A DNA stretch of 64,000 bases from Azospirillum melinis (lineage in GTDB: Bacteria; Pseudomonadota; Alphaproteobacteria; Azospirillales; Azospirillaceae): positions 47,393-111,392 of the forward strand of contig NZ_WHOS01000021.1 of assembly GCF_013340935.1 (NCBI RefSeq), given 5' to 3'. This document shows positions 1-8,813 of this stretch, one piece after another. The notes under the pieces are model-generated. The model was not told where the DNA came from. It did no database searches and worked only from the letters and a program-made list of their open reading frames with translations. The position numbers and the translations under genes were made by a program. Each line of letters begins with the position of its first letter. The first letter of the stretch is position 1.

Positions 1-758
1 CGGTCCGCTATGCCCGGCGGCGCCTGTTCCGTCCGCCCCCGCCGCCGGCGACCCACGCGGTCGGCTTCGATATCAGGGCCGGCGAGATCCTGGGCATCGT
101 CGGCGAGTCCGGCTCCGGCAAATCCTCCATCGCGCGGGCACTGACCGGGCTGGCCGATTTCTCCGGCGGCATCCGCTTCGACGGCCGGCCGATCGGATCG
201 GTCCGCGACATGGACGGCGCCTATCGCCGCGCGGTGCAGATCGTCTTCCAGCATCCCGACGGCTCGCTGAACCCGCGCCAGACGGTGGGGGAGATCCTGT
301 CCCGCCCGCTGAAGCTGTTCGGCACCGGCCCGGCCGACCTGCCCGCCGGAAACCTAGCCGCCGAGATCGGCCGGCTGCTGGAGCAGGTTCGCCTGCCGGC
401 CGCCTACGCCACCCGCTGGCCGCACCAGCTCTCCGGCGGAGAGAAGCAGCGCGTCGCCATCGCCCGCGCCTTCGCCGCCAAGCCCTCGCTGGTCATCTGC
501 GACGAGATCACCGCCCCGCTCGACGTCTCGGTCCAGGCCTCGATCATCGAGCTGCTGCTGTCGCTGCGGGCCGAGACCGGCGCCGCCTATCTCTTCATCA
601 CCCACGACATCAACCTGATCCGCCAGATCGCCCACCGCATCGCCGTGATGCGCCGGGGCGAGCTGGTCGACCTGCTGCCCATCGACGCGGTCGACGCCGA
701 CCATGTCCACCCCTACACGCGCGACCTGATGGCCGCTTCGCCGACCCCGGTCGGCTGA
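1..758 (+). CDS. Peptide/nickel-type ABC transporter ATP-binding protein (5' partial)
   Basis: Cytoplasmic ATPase that powers an ABC importer of the oligopeptide/dipeptide type. The reading frame is open from base 3, so the start lies outside the window and 251 codons are visible. Walker A GESGSGKS is at visible residues 34-41, a Q-loop with VFQHPDGSLNPR follows, then the signature LSGGEKQRVAIARA, Walker B LVICDEITAPLD and the switch histidine in FITHD. The SLNPR segment is typical of the DppF/OppF half, so this may be the second ATPase or the second half of a fused DppDF protein. It lies 17 bp upstream of an M20-fold gene and is probably in one operon with it and the following M24-fold gene. 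The substrate cannot be read from the sequence. Confidence 0.93.
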   Translation, partial: VRYARRRLFRPPPPPATHAVGFDIRAGEILGIVGESGSGKSSIARALTGLADFSGGIRFDGRPIGSVRDMDGAYRRAVQIVFQHPDGSLNPRQTVGEILSRPLKLFGTGPADLPAGNLAAEIGRLLEQVRLPAAYATRWPHQLSGGEKQRVAIARAFAAKPSLVICDEITAPLDVSVQASIIELLLSLRAETGAAYLFITHDINLIRQIAHRIAVMRRGELVDLLPIDAVDADHVHPYTRDLMAASPTPVG

Positions 759-775
759 CCCCTTAGGAACTCCCC

Positions 776-2002
776 ATGGACACCGCAGAGATTCTCGCCC
801 GTCTCGACACCGATGCGGCCCTCGCCTTCCTGGCCCGCATGGTCCAGCACAAGAGCTACAGCCAGACCGAGGGCGAGCGCGAGCTGGCCCGCTTCATGGC
901 CGCCTCGATGTCGTCCCTGGGGCTGGAGGCGGAACTGACGCCGGTGCCCGGCGGGCGGGTCAACGCCGTCGGCCGCTGGCGCGGCACCGGCGGCGGCAAG
1001 AGCCTGCTGTTCAACGGCCACATCGACACCAACCCGGTGACTGAGGGCTGGACCGTCGATCCCTGGGGCGGGAAGATCGACGACAAGTTCATCTACGGCA
1101 TCGGCTGCTCCAACATGAAGGCGGGCGACGCCGCCTATTTCTGCGCGGTGAAGACCCTGATGGACGCCGGGGTGAAGCTGCGCGGCGACGTCATCCTGAC
1201 CTATGTGGTGGGCGAGCTTCAGGGCGGCGTCGGCACGCTGGCGCTGATGGACCAGGGGCTGCGCGCCGACTGCTTCATCAACAGCGAGCCGACCGACCTC
1301 CAGGCGATGACGATGCACGCGGCGGCGCTGAGCTTCGTCATCGAGCTGGTCGGCGACACCCGCCACCTGTCCAAGCGCGAGGAGGCGGTTGACGCCATCG
1401 CCGCCGCCTGCGACCTGATCCCGCGGCTGAACGCCCTGGCCCTGTCCGGCGCCAAGTCGCCGGAGCACGCGACGATCAACCGCGTCCATGTCGGCGTTGT
1501 CCACGGCGCGCTGGGCAAGGAACTGCACGAGTGGCGCTCGCCGCAGGTCGCCGACTTCGTGCGGATCAAGGGGTCCGCACGCTACGCCACCGGCCAGAGC
1601 GAGGACGGGGCGCTGGCCGACCTGCGGCGCGAGCTGGACGCGCTGGAAGCGCGCTTCCCCGGCCTGAAGGCCAGCGTCTTCTCCGAGGACCGCGGCGGCA
1701 CCCCGACTATGCCGACCTTCGAGGTGGCAAAGGATAGCGCCATCGTCCAGGCGGTGAACCGCGCCTATCGCGCGGTGCGCGGCACCGACCAGCCGACCGG
1801 CGCCATCACGCCGCCCGGCTTCTACGGCACCGACGCCGGCCATCTCCAGCATTCCGGCGGCATGGAGGGCGTCGTCTGCGGTCCGGGAGGACGCTACAAC
1901 ACCATGCCGGACGAGCGGGTCGACATCGACGACTATCTCGACATGATCCGCGTCTACATGCTGACCATCCTGGAGATCTGCGGTGTGGAGCCTCGCGAAT
2001 GA
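776..2002 (+). CDS. M20-family amidohydrolase-fold protein with altered metal site
   Basis: A 408-residue protein of the ArgE/DapE/CPG2 (M20) fold, cytoplasmic and without a signal peptide. The first ligand motif NGHIDT (H82, D84) and the catalytic Glu (E147) are present. The bridging Asp of the usual DMKGG motif is Asn (CSNMKAG, N113), the second Glu of the usual EE pair is Leu (VGELQGG), and the His normally found before PDE is missing (NTMPDE). Two-zinc hydrolysis as in the canonical family is therefore doubtful. It could be a divergent hydrolase, a one-metal enzyme or a binding protein. It overlaps the next gene by 4 bp (ATGA), so translation is probably coupled, and it follows an ABC transporter gene, which suggests processing of an imported amide or peptide. 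Confidence 0.88.
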   Translation: MDTAEILARLDTDAALAFLARMVQHKSYSQTEGERELARFMAASMSSLGLEAELTPVPGGRVNAVGRWRGTGGGKSLLFNGHIDTNPVTEGWTVDPWGGKIDDKFIYGIGCSNMKAGDAAYFCAVKTLMDAGVKLRGDVILTYVVGELQGGVGTLALMDQGLRADCFINSEPTDLQAMTMHAAALSFVIELVGDTRHLSKREEAVDAIAAACDLIPRLNALALSGAKSPEHATINRVHVGVVHGALGKELHEWRSPQVADFVRIKGSARYATGQSEDGALADLRRELDALEARFPGLKASVFSEDRGGTPTMPTFEVAKDSAIVQAVNRAYRAVRGTDQPTGAITPPGFYGTDAGHLQHSGGMEGVVCGPGGRYNTMPDERVDIDDYLDMIRVYMLTILEICGVEPRE

Positions 2003-3138
2003 CCGCAGCCATCGCCGCCCGCTTCGCTCCGCGGATGGCCCGGCTGCGCGAGGCGATGGCAGCCGGGGGCTGCGACGCCTTCCTGGCCGACCATGCCGAG
2101 CTGATCGCCTGGATCGGTGGCTACACCGTGTCGGAAACGCTCTACCGCGCCGTCATCGTGCCGATTGAGGGCGACCCCTGCTTCGTCCTGCGTTCCATCG
2201 ATGCAGGCCCCTGCCGCTCCGGGGTGTGGTTCGACGACGTGGCGACCTTCGACGATCACGAGGACCCGCAGGGCGTGGTGGCGAACGCGCTCGCGGTTCG
2301 TGGCCTCGCCGGCGGCCGGATCGGCTTCGATCCGGCCTCCTACGGCCACACCGTCGCCACCGCGCAGCGCCTTGCCGAATGGCTCCCCGATGCCCGCTTC
2401 GTCCCGTTGCCGGGGCTAAGCGACCGTCTGCGCGCCTGCAAGTTCGCCGACGAGATCGACGCCATTGCCGCGGCGGCGACCATCGCCGACCAGTGCATGC
2501 TGGGGTTGGAAGGCCATGTGCCTCCCGGCCGGACGGTGCGGGAAGTGGCGGCCGCGGCGGCAGCGGCGCAGCTCTGGCTCGGCGCCGACGACGGCGGACC
2601 GGGGCCGATCCTGGTGTCGGGTGGCCATGGAAGCGGAAGCCATGTCGATTTCCTGCATGGCAGCGGTCTCGACCGGACGCTGATGCCGGGCGACATCCTG
2701 CATGTCGAGCTGACGCCGCGGGTCGGCAACTACGGCGCCCGGCTGATGCGGCCGGTCTTCGTCGGTGACCCGCCGGCCGGAGCGCGGGAAACCTTCCGGC
2801 AGCTGGCGGAGATTCAGGACCGGCAGATCGCCGCCATGCGGCCGGGTGCCGCGGCCCGCGATGTCGATGCCCTGCTGCGGACGGCGGTGCTGGACGCCGG
2901 GTTGCGGGCCGACTACGGCAACGTGACCGGCTACGCCATGGGCCTCTATGCCCGCACGCCGCGGCCGAGTGACTTCTCGCAGTCCTTCCACCCCGGTGCC
3001 GACTTCCGTCTGGAAGCGGGGCAGGTGTTCCACATGTACGCGTCGGCGCGCGGCGTTGCCGTGAGCGAGACCATCCTCGTGACCGACGCCGAACCCCGCC
3101 GACTGACGACCTGCCCGCGTCGGCCCATGGAAGGCTGA
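1999..3138 (+). CDS. M24-family (creatinase/aminopeptidase P fold) protein
   Basis: A 379-residue protein with an N-terminal creatinase-like domain (about residues 8-150) and a C-terminal pita-bread domain (about 160-375). In M24 metallopeptidases the metal is held by D, D, H, E and E. Here the first Asp region reads ILHVELTPRVGNYG and the usual IEPG Glu region reads VFHMYASARG, while a late Glu remains in AVSETILV. This resembles metal-independent creatinase, which uses the same fold to cleave a C-N bond, more than prolidase. The ATGA overlap with the preceding M20-fold gene indicates translational coupling. The shared loss of metal ligands suggests the two proteins act on one unusual substrate; that is inference. 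An alternative label is Xaa-Pro peptidase family protein. Confidence 0.88.
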   Translation: MTAAIAARFAPRMARLREAMAAGGCDAFLADHAELIAWIGGYTVSETLYRAVIVPIEGDPCFVLRSIDAGPCRSGVWFDDVATFDDHEDPQGVVANALAVRGLAGGRIGFDPASYGHTVATAQRLAEWLPDARFVPLPGLSDRLRACKFADEIDAIAAAATIADQCMLGLEGHVPPGRTVREVAAAAAAAQLWLGADDGGPGPILVSGGHGSGSHVDFLHGSGLDRTLMPGDILHVELTPRVGNYGARLMRPVFVGDPPAGARETFRQLAEIQDRQIAAMRPGAAARDVDALLRTAVLDAGLRADYGNVTGYAMGLYARTPRPSDFSQSFHPGADFRLEAGQVFHMYASARGVAVSETILVTDAEPRRLTTCPRRPMEG

Positions 3139-3200
3139 GCCCGCCACAGTGTCGGGCACGGCTCCGTCAGGTGTCGCGCCAGACCTGAGCCATATGCGGA

Positions 3201-3239
3201 AAGCGGCGCGCCGGACCGGGAAGCCTGGGCGCGCCGCTT
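3201..3239. terminator. Bidirectional hairpin terminator between convergent genes
   Basis: A perfect 12-bp inverted repeat, AAGCGGCGCGCC at 3201-3212 and its complement at 3228-3239, with a 15-base loop. It lies between the end of the M24-fold gene and the end of the convergent peptidase gene. There is no long T run, so it is a strong stem rather than a textbook intrinsic terminator. Confidence 0.6.
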
Positions 3240-3245
3240 CGGGGA

Positions 3246-4793
3246 TCAGAACGGCTGCTGGAGCAGTCCGATCAGGCCCTTCACGCCCGATACGAAATTC
3301 CCGACGCGCAGGTTTTCGTCGTAGCTGTGCTGGTTGTTGTCGGCATTCACCAGCGGGACGATGACGAAGGGCACCTTCAGCGCCTCGACCGCCGCTCCGG
3401 TGGGCACGGTGCCGCCCATCATGCGGATGCGCACCGGTTCCTCGCCGTAGGTCGCCTTGAAGGAGCGGTACAGCCAGTCGCCGACCGGCGCCTGCATGTC
3501 GGTCCGCGCCGCGGAACTGGAGGCGGAAACCTCCTCCGAAGCCAGGGACGCCAGCTTGTCGTACTTGGCCCGGTCCTCGTCCGTCGGGTTGCCCTGGACC
3601 AGATGATAGCCCTGGGCCTCGATATGCTTCTTCAGCATGCCGATCAGCTGTTCCGGCGGCGTTTCCGGAACCGTGCGCAGGTCGAGTTCGGCGACGGCGC
3701 TTTCCGGAATGATCGTACGCGCCTTGGCGCCCACGTCGCCCGCCGCCATGCCGCGGACGTTGAGCGATGGGTATTGCAGCGCCTCCTGATAGTTCTTGCC
3801 GACCTTTTCCGCCTGCGCGATGCCCAGCCGCTTGCGCAGCGCCGCTTCGTCGTCGGGGACGGCGGCCATGATCTTTTCCGCCGCCGCGCCGATCTTCACG
3901 GAGTCGTAATAGCCGGGAATGGTGACCCGGCCGTTCTCGTCCTTCATCGATGCCAGCAGCTGCGCCAGCCGCATCGCCGGGTTGGCCGAATAATTGCCGA
4001 AATGGCCGCTGTGCAGGCCCTGCTTGGCGCCGAAGACCGTCAGGGTCGCCTGGGCGACGCCGCGGTTGCCGAACACCAGCGTCGGCTTATTGGTCTGGTG
4101 CATCGGGCCGTCCAGCACCAGCAGCGCGTCATTCTTCAGCAGCTCGGCGTTCTGCCGGATAACCTCGCCGAGCGACGGCGAGCCCTTCTCCTCTTCGGAA
4201 TCTAGGATGATCTTGACGTTGACGCTTGGCTTCTGGCCGGCCTCCTTCAGCGCGTCGAACGCCGTCAGCAGCATCATGATCGGACCCTTGTCGTCCGACG
4301 AAGACCGCGCGAACAGCCGCCAGTCCGGATCGACCTGCTCACCGTACAGCTTCTCCAGCGGGATCGTTTCCCACTCGCCCTTGTCGGTCTTCTGCTTCAG
4401 CGTGGCGTCCCAGGGGCTCTTCTGCTTCCACTGCTGCGGAGTAACCGACTGGCCGTCCAGATGGGCGTAGAACAGGATGGTCTTCTTGGCGGGGTCGGCG
4501 CCGGGCAGTTCCGCAAACAGCATCGGCTTGCCGTTGTTCTCCAACGCACGCGCCTGGAAGCCGCGCTTCTGGAAGGCCTGCTCCAGCCATGCGACGTTCT
4601 TCTGAATGTCAGCGGGAACAACCGCATCGTTGGGAATGGCGAGAAGCTCGACAAATTCCTTGTAATTCGCAGACGCGTGCTTCGCCGCGAGCGTATCCGT
4701 GGATGGCGACGCGGCACTCGCCTGAACCGGCAAGAACATGCATGCGCCGATGAGAAGCGCTTGTTTAAGAGAAAGTTTCTCTTTGCCCGACAT
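3246..4793 (-). CDS. Secreted M20-family metallopeptidase
   Basis: A 515-residue dipeptidase-like enzyme with an N-terminal signal peptide (Lys-rich start, hydrophobic ALLIGACMFLPV, cleavage near ASA), so it is expected in the periplasm. All M20 ligands are present: YAHLDGQ (His and Asp), SSSDDKGP (bridging Asp), DSEEEKGS (catalytic and metal Glu), LDGP (Asp) and NNQHSYDE (His). A dimerisation insert occupies about residues 225-390. It is transcribed alone, convergent with the M24-fold gene. The intact catalytic set contrasts with the altered M20 protein 2 kb away. Peptide or carboxyl-amide hydrolysis in the periplasm is the expected role; the specificity is unknown. Confidence 0.92.
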   Translation of the reverse strand: MSGKEKLSLKQALLIGACMFLPVQASAASPSTDTLAAKHASANYKEFVELLAIPNDAVVPADIQKNVAWLEQAFQKRGFQARALENNGKPMLFAELPGADPAKKTILFYAHLDGQSVTPQQWKQKSPWDATLKQKTDKGEWETIPLEKLYGEQVDPDWRLFARSSSDDKGPIMMLLTAFDALKEAGQKPSVNVKIILDSEEEKGSPSLGEVIRQNAELLKNDALLVLDGPMHQTNKPTLVFGNRGVAQATLTVFGAKQGLHSGHFGNYSANPAMRLAQLLASMKDENGRVTIPGYYDSVKIGAAAEKIMAAVPDDEAALRKRLGIAQAEKVGKNYQEALQYPSLNVRGMAAGDVGAKARTIIPESAVAELDLRTVPETPPEQLIGMLKKHIEAQGYHLVQGNPTDEDRAKYDKLASLASEEVSASSSAARTDMQAPVGDWLYRSFKATYGEEPVRIRMMGGTVPTGAAVEALKVPFVIVPLVNADNNQHSYDENLRVGNFVSGVKGLIGLLQQPF

Positions 4794-4903
4794 TTCTTCC
4801 CTCTTACGTATTCATGACGCAATTTTTACGAAGAAATTGCAGGCATCGTCAAGTTGATCACCCGTTTTCACGGGGCTGCCCTGTGCGTGACGCGCAGCAG
4901 ACG

Positions 4904-4924
4904 GCCGGGGCGAACAGCCCCGGC
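4904..4924 (-). terminator. Hairpin downstream of the SDR gene
   Basis: GCCGGGGC and GCCCCGGC form a perfect 8-bp stem with a 5-base loop, 30 bp beyond the stop codon of the minus-strand SDR gene. No T tract follows on the minus strand. Confidence 0.5.
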
Positions 4925-4953
4925 AACTCCCGACGGATCGGCGCGCCCTGCCA

Positions 4954-5679
4954 TCAACTGCGGGCGACCGGACGGACGGTGATCTCGTTGACCCCGACAT
5001 CCCGCGGCTGTTCGATGGCGAAGAGCACGGCCCGGCCGATGGCGTCCGGTTCGATTGCGTTGCGGCGGTATTCGACCATCGCGCGAGCAGCCGTCTCGTC
5101 GGTGATGGTGTCGGCGAGTTCGGAGCGCGTCACGCCGGGATAGATGCAGGTCGTGCGGATCGTCTCGCTTTCCTGCCGCAATCCATCGGTGATGGCCCGC
5201 ACCGCGAATTTGGTCGCGCTGTAGACGGCGGAGGTCGGCACCACCTCGAAACTGCCGACCGAACCGATGTTGACGACATGCCCGCCTCCCTGCGCCTCCA
5301 TAACCGGCAGGACGGCGGCGATGCCATGGAGGACGCCGCGGATGTTGACGTCGATCATCCGGTCCCATTCCTCCACCTTCAGGGAGGCGAGCGGGGACAA
5401 CGGCATCACGCCGGCATTGTTGACGAGGACATCGATCCGGCCGAAGCGGTCCCCGGCTTCGGCAACGAAGCCTTCCATGCTCGCGCGGTCGGTCACGTCG
5501 AGGGCGCGGGCAGCAGCTTTTCCGCCCTTCGCCTGGATTTCCCGGACGAGCGCGTCGAGCCGCTCCGTCCGCCGCGCCCCCAGCATCAGGGTAGCGCCAG
5601 CCCCGGCGAGAATGCGCGCGGTGGCCTCGCCGATGCCACTGGACGCACCGGTGATGAGAACGACTTGGTCGATGGTCAT
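4954..5679 (-). CDS. Short-chain dehydrogenase/reductase
   Basis: A 241-residue classical SDR. The cofactor motif TGASSGIG is at residues 10-17, the structural motif NNAG is near residue 88, a catalytic Ser precedes YSATK (Tyr and Lys), and PG follows the catalytic segment (IYPGVTRSEL). The Arg pair after the second strand (GARRTERL) favours NADP(H). It is divergent from a LysR gene, and the intergenic region carries a LysR-type palindrome. By analogy with many LysR-SDR pairs it is probably controlled by that regulator. The substrate is unknown. Confidence 0.92.
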   Translation of the reverse strand: MTIDQVVLITGASSGIGEATARILAGAGATLMLGARRTERLDALVREIQAKGGKAAARALDVTDRASMEGFVAEAGDRFGRIDVLVNNAGVMPLSPLASLKVEEWDRMIDVNIRGVLHGIAAVLPVMEAQGGGHVVNIGSVGSFEVVPTSAVYSATKFAVRAITDGLRQESETIRTTCIYPGVTRSELADTITDETAARAMVEYRRNAIEPDAIGRAVLFAIEQPRDVGVNEITVRPVARS

Positions 5680-5807
5680 GACGATTTCCTGTCTCTCGAT
5701 GGTTGCAGCAGTTGTCAGCAGCGGTCACTGCGCCGCCCAGCCGCTGTCCGTGACCAGAAGTTGGCACCGAACCGTTGTCGAGATAACTTGCCAATTGTTG
5801 GACGCTG

Positions 5808-5826
5808 TGGTTAGAACAGCTAACCA
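5808..5826 (+). promoter_or_regulatory. LysR-type palindrome abutting the start codon
   Basis: TGGTTAG, five bases, CTAACCA: a perfect 7-bp inverted repeat containing the T-N11-A LysR box (TTAGAACAGCTAA). Its last base touches the ATG at 5827, so a bound regulator would block the lysR gene itself. This suggests negative autoregulation. Confidence 0.6.
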
Positions 5827-6735
5827 ATGCAGATCGACCTGAACCTCCTGACCCTGTTCGCCGCGGTGGCGGAAACCGGTAATTTCCGTGCAGCGGCCGA
5901 CCGCCTCGGGGTGACGCGCTCGGCCGTCAGCCAGGGCGTCCAGCGCCTGGAGGCGGCGCTGGGACAGGCGCTGTTCCTGCGCACCACCCGCAGCGTGCGG
6001 TTGACCGAAGCCGGAGAGCGGTTCCTGACGCAGGTCTCCACCCCGCTGGCCGAAATCGCGAGCGCGATCGACGTGGCGTCCGGCTCAGCGGCGGAACCCC
6101 GCGGTCTGCTGCGGATCGCCGCCACTTCGATTGCCGAGCGCTTCCTGTCCGGGCCGCTGATCGCCTCCTTCAGCGAGGCCTATCCCGGCGTCACCCTCGA
6201 CGTGACGGTGACGGATCTGGAATTCGATATCGTCGCTGCCGGCTTCGATGCGGGCGTGCGTCTCGGCGAGGTCATCGAGCGCGACATGATCGCGGTGCCG
6301 CTGACGGGCGACCAACGCCAGATCGCGGTGGCGACACCCGGCTATCTAGCCCGCCACGGGACGCCGGAGCACCCGCGCGACCTCGTCCGCCATCGCTGCA
6401 TCGGCTGGCGGCCGCAACCGGACACGGCCCCCTACCGGTGGGAGTTCGAGAAGGACGGACACGCTTTCGACGTGTCGGTCGAGCCGCAGATCACCACCAA
6501 CGACATGCTGCTGATGCTTCGCACGGCGCTCGCCGGCGCCGGCATCACCTTCGGGATCGAGGAGACGTTCCAGCCCTATCTTGAGCGCGGTGACCTGGTC
6601 GCGATCCTCGACGACTGGCTGCCGCCCTTCGCCGGCTTCTTCCTGTATTTTCCGAGCCGGCGGACGGTGACACCCAAGCTCCGCGCCCTGATCGACCATG
6701 TGCGGCGCCACCGCGAGGGAGCGAAATCCGGGTAA
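5827..6735 (+). CDS. LysR-family transcriptional regulator
   Basis: A 302-residue LysR regulator. The winged helix-turn-helix spans residues 1-60 (NLLTLFAAVAETGNFRAAAD, then VTRSAVSQGVQRLE), and a periplasmic-binding-protein-like effector domain covers about 90-295. It is divergent from the SDR gene at 5679 with a palindromic site between them, so that SDR gene is the likely target. The C-terminus runs to within 8 bp of the convergent LysR gene at 6744. The effector domain resembles the many regulators of SDR and NADPH-reductase genes (CrgA/DmlR-like group); the inducer is unknown. Confidence 0.95.
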   Translation: MQIDLNLLTLFAAVAETGNFRAAADRLGVTRSAVSQGVQRLEAALGQALFLRTTRSVRLTEAGERFLTQVSTPLAEIASAIDVASGSAAEPRGLLRIAATSIAERFLSGPLIASFSEAYPGVTLDVTVTDLEFDIVAAGFDAGVRLGEVIERDMIAVPLTGDQRQIAVATPGYLARHGTPEHPRDLVRHRCIGWRPQPDTAPYRWEFEKDGHAFDVSVEPQITTNDMLLMLRTALAGAGITFGIEETFQPYLERGDLVAILDDWLPPFAGFFLYFPSRRTVTPKLRALIDHVRRHREGAKSG

Positions 6736-6743
6736 CCGTCCCG

Positions 6744-7658
6744 TCACCCCTCGACATAGGCCGCAAGCTCTTCCGGGGTTCCCTGCGGAAACGCGGACTT
6801 CAGATGCTCCAGGAAGGCGGAGACGCGCGCATTGAGCAGCCGTCGCGTCGGGTAGAGCACCCACAACTCCGTCTCGGACCCGACCACATCGCCCCATCTC
6901 ACCAGCCTGCCAGCGGCCAGATCCGGGCTGGCGAGCGACAGCGGCAGGCGGGCGGCCCCCACACCCATGCGAACCGCATCGCGGACCATGACGAAGGACG
7001 AGAGGCTGAGTATCGGTTCGACCGCGATGCTCGATGGACCCGCCGGTGTCGCAATCTCCCATGATCCGGGCTTGGTTCCGGCTTGTCCCGGCGATCCGCG
7101 GATGACGACCGGAACAGTGTCTTTACCGGTGGAAAACGGCAGGTCCGGGCTTGCCACCACGACGAGGCGGTCCCGCAGGAAGACACGCCCGACAAGGCCC
7201 GCGTCCGGGTCCGGATTGACGCGGATGACCAGATCATAGGCTTCCTCGACCATGTCGACGGCGCGGTCCTCCGTGACGATCTCAAGCCGGACCTCCGGGT
7301 ATTTGCGCAGGAATCCGGCCGCCAGTTTGCCAATGGCGGTCTGCGAGAACAGCAGCGGTGCGCTGATCCGCAACCGTCCGCGGGGGCTGTGGCCGCCGGA
7401 TGCAATCGCCTTCGCCGTCTCGTCGAGTTCGGTCAGCAATGCGCCGGTCCGCTCGAACAGCGCTTGGCCCTCCGCAGTCAGCTTGAGTGTCCGGGCGCCC
7501 CGCTCGAACAGGCGAAGGTCCAGGCTTGCCTCCAGTTCTGCAACGCGCCGCGACAGGGTTGCCTTTGGGCGGCCGGCCGCGCGCGCCGCCTTTCCGAACC
7601 CGCCATGGCGGGCGACCAGATTGAAATCGGCCAAAGCAAGCAGGTCCATTCGTTCCAC
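6744..7658 (-). CDS. LysR-family transcriptional regulator
   Basis: A 304-residue LysR regulator with the DNA-binding domain at residues 5-64 (LALADFNLVARHGGFGKAAR, PKATLSRRVAELE) and the effector-binding domain from about 92. It is divergent from the NmrA-like gene that starts at 7755, with 96 bp between the two starts, so that gene is the probable target. It ends 8 bp from the convergent LysR gene at 5827. Confidence 0.94.
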   Translation of the reverse strand: MERMDLLALADFNLVARHGGFGKAARAAGRPKATLSRRVAELEASLDLRLFERGARTLKLTAEGQALFERTGALLTELDETAKAIASGGHSPRGRLRISAPLLFSQTAIGKLAAGFLRKYPEVRLEIVTEDRAVDMVEEAYDLVIRVNPDPDAGLVGRVFLRDRLVVVASPDLPFSTGKDTVPVVIRGSPGQAGTKPGSWEIATPAGPSSIAVEPILSLSSFVMVRDAVRMGVGAARLPLSLASPDLAAGRLVRWGDVVGSETELWVLYPTRRLLNARVSAFLEHLKSAFPQGTPEELAAYVEG

Positions 7659-7754
7659 CAGCGAGACGATCCGTCCAAATTCACCGCCTATCGGACCCTA
7701 CATGGATCGGTAAAGTCAAGGGCGTCAACTGAACCCCAAAGCGGAGTGAACCCC

Positions 7755-8621
7755 ATGACCATCCTCGTGACCGGAGCCACCGGCCGTGTCGGCCGCCATG
7801 TCGTCGACCAGCTGGTCAAGCGCGGCGCCGACGTGCGCGTGCTGACCCGCGACCCGTCGAAAGCCGCTTTCCCCGCCGGCGTGGAGGTCGCCCAAGGCGA
7901 CATGCTGGACATCGATGCCCTGCGTGCCGCCTTCCGCGGCGTTCGCACCCTGTTCCTGCTGAACGCAGTCACCGGCGACGAGTTCACCCAGGCGCTTGTA
8001 ACCCTGAACATCGCGCGGGAAGCCGGCGTCGAACGGGTCGTCTATCAGTCGGTGTTCGAAGCCGACCGTGCGGTGAATGTGCCGCATTTTGCCGTGAAGT
8101 TCGGCGCCGAGCGCATGCTCGACCGCATGGGCTTCAGCGCCACCATCCTGCGCCCGTCCTACTTCATCGACAACGAACTGATGATCAAGGACGTGATCAC
8201 CGGGCACGGCGTCTACCCGATGCCGATCGGCAGCAAGGGCGTGGCGATGGTCGATGCACGGGACATCGCCGAGGTCGCAGCCATCGAGCTGATCCGTCGT
8301 GACCGGGCGCCGGGAAAACTGCCGGTAGACATCATCAACCTCGTCGGCCCCGACACGCTGACCGGTCCGCAGGTGGCCGCGATCTGGTCCGATCTGCTGG
8401 GCCGCACCGTGGTCTATGGCGGCGACGATCCCAGCGGATTCGAGCGGACCATGGCCTCCTTCATGCCGAAATGGACCGCTTATGAGATGCGCCTGATGGC
8501 CGAGCGCTACGTCAGCGACGGCATGATCCCAGAAGCCGGCGATGTCGAACGGCTGACCGGGCTGCTGGGCCGCCCGCTGCACAGTTACCGCAGCTTCGCC
8601 GCTGCGCTCGTTGCGGCCTGA
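7755..8621 (+). CDS. NmrA-like NAD(P)-binding SDR protein
   Basis: A 288-residue atypical SDR of the NmrA/quinone-reductase 2 type. The nucleotide-binding motif TGATGRVG is at residues 6-13, and Arg-Asp in VLTRDPSKA suggests NADPH. The family replaces the YxxxK active site and acts as an oxidoreductase or redox sensor. A much longer open frame begins upstream at 7083, but that part lies antisense to the LysR gene. The ATG at 7755 is preceded by GGAG and matches the family start. It is paired with the divergent LysR gene at 7658. The substrate is unknown. Confidence 0.92.
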   Translation: MTILVTGATGRVGRHVVDQLVKRGADVRVLTRDPSKAAFPAGVEVAQGDMLDIDALRAAFRGVRTLFLLNAVTGDEFTQALVTLNIAREAGVERVVYQSVFEADRAVNVPHFAVKFGAERMLDRMGFSATILRPSYFIDNELMIKDVITGHGVYPMPIGSKGVAMVDARDIAEVAAIELIRRDRAPGKLPVDIINLVGPDTLTGPQVAAIWSDLLGRTVVYGGDDPSGFERTMASFMPKWTAYEMRLMAERYVSDGMIPEAGDVERLTGLLGRPLHSYRSFAAALVAA

Positions 8622-8756
8622 AGCCTCACGAAATTCGGGTCGGTTGCAAAGTTTGACGGTGGCTTTGAGGATAACGGATACATTTACCCCGGCTTGCTGT
8701 CGGACTTTGCAACGGAACCTCGCATATGGCGCCCCGCCCTCAGACAGGGGGATGTT

Positions 8757-8785
8757 TTGACAAAATTTGCCATGCTCCCCATATT
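8757..8785 (+). promoter_or_regulatory. Sigma-70-type promoter of the parDE pair
   Basis: A perfect -35 hexamer TTGACA at 8757-8762, a 17-bp spacer and a -10 hexamer CATATT at 8780-8785 (4 of 6 to consensus). It lies 29 bp upstream of the parD start. Such a consensus-like promoter stands out in G+C-rich DNA and fits a toxin-antitoxin operon repressed by its own products. Confidence 0.6.
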
Positions 8786-8813
8786 GACAACCGGTCATGA
8801 CGAGGAGCCATCC

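Noticed and set aside
4861..4874. CCCGT-TTTC-ACGGG hairpin as a terminator
   Set aside because: The stem is only five base pairs and lacks a T tract; the 8-bp stem at 4904 is the better candidate.
7083..7754. N-terminal extension of the NmrA-like protein
   Set aside because: The extension is antisense to the LysR gene and lacks family similarity; the ATG at 7755 has a ribosome site and the cofactor motif follows at once.
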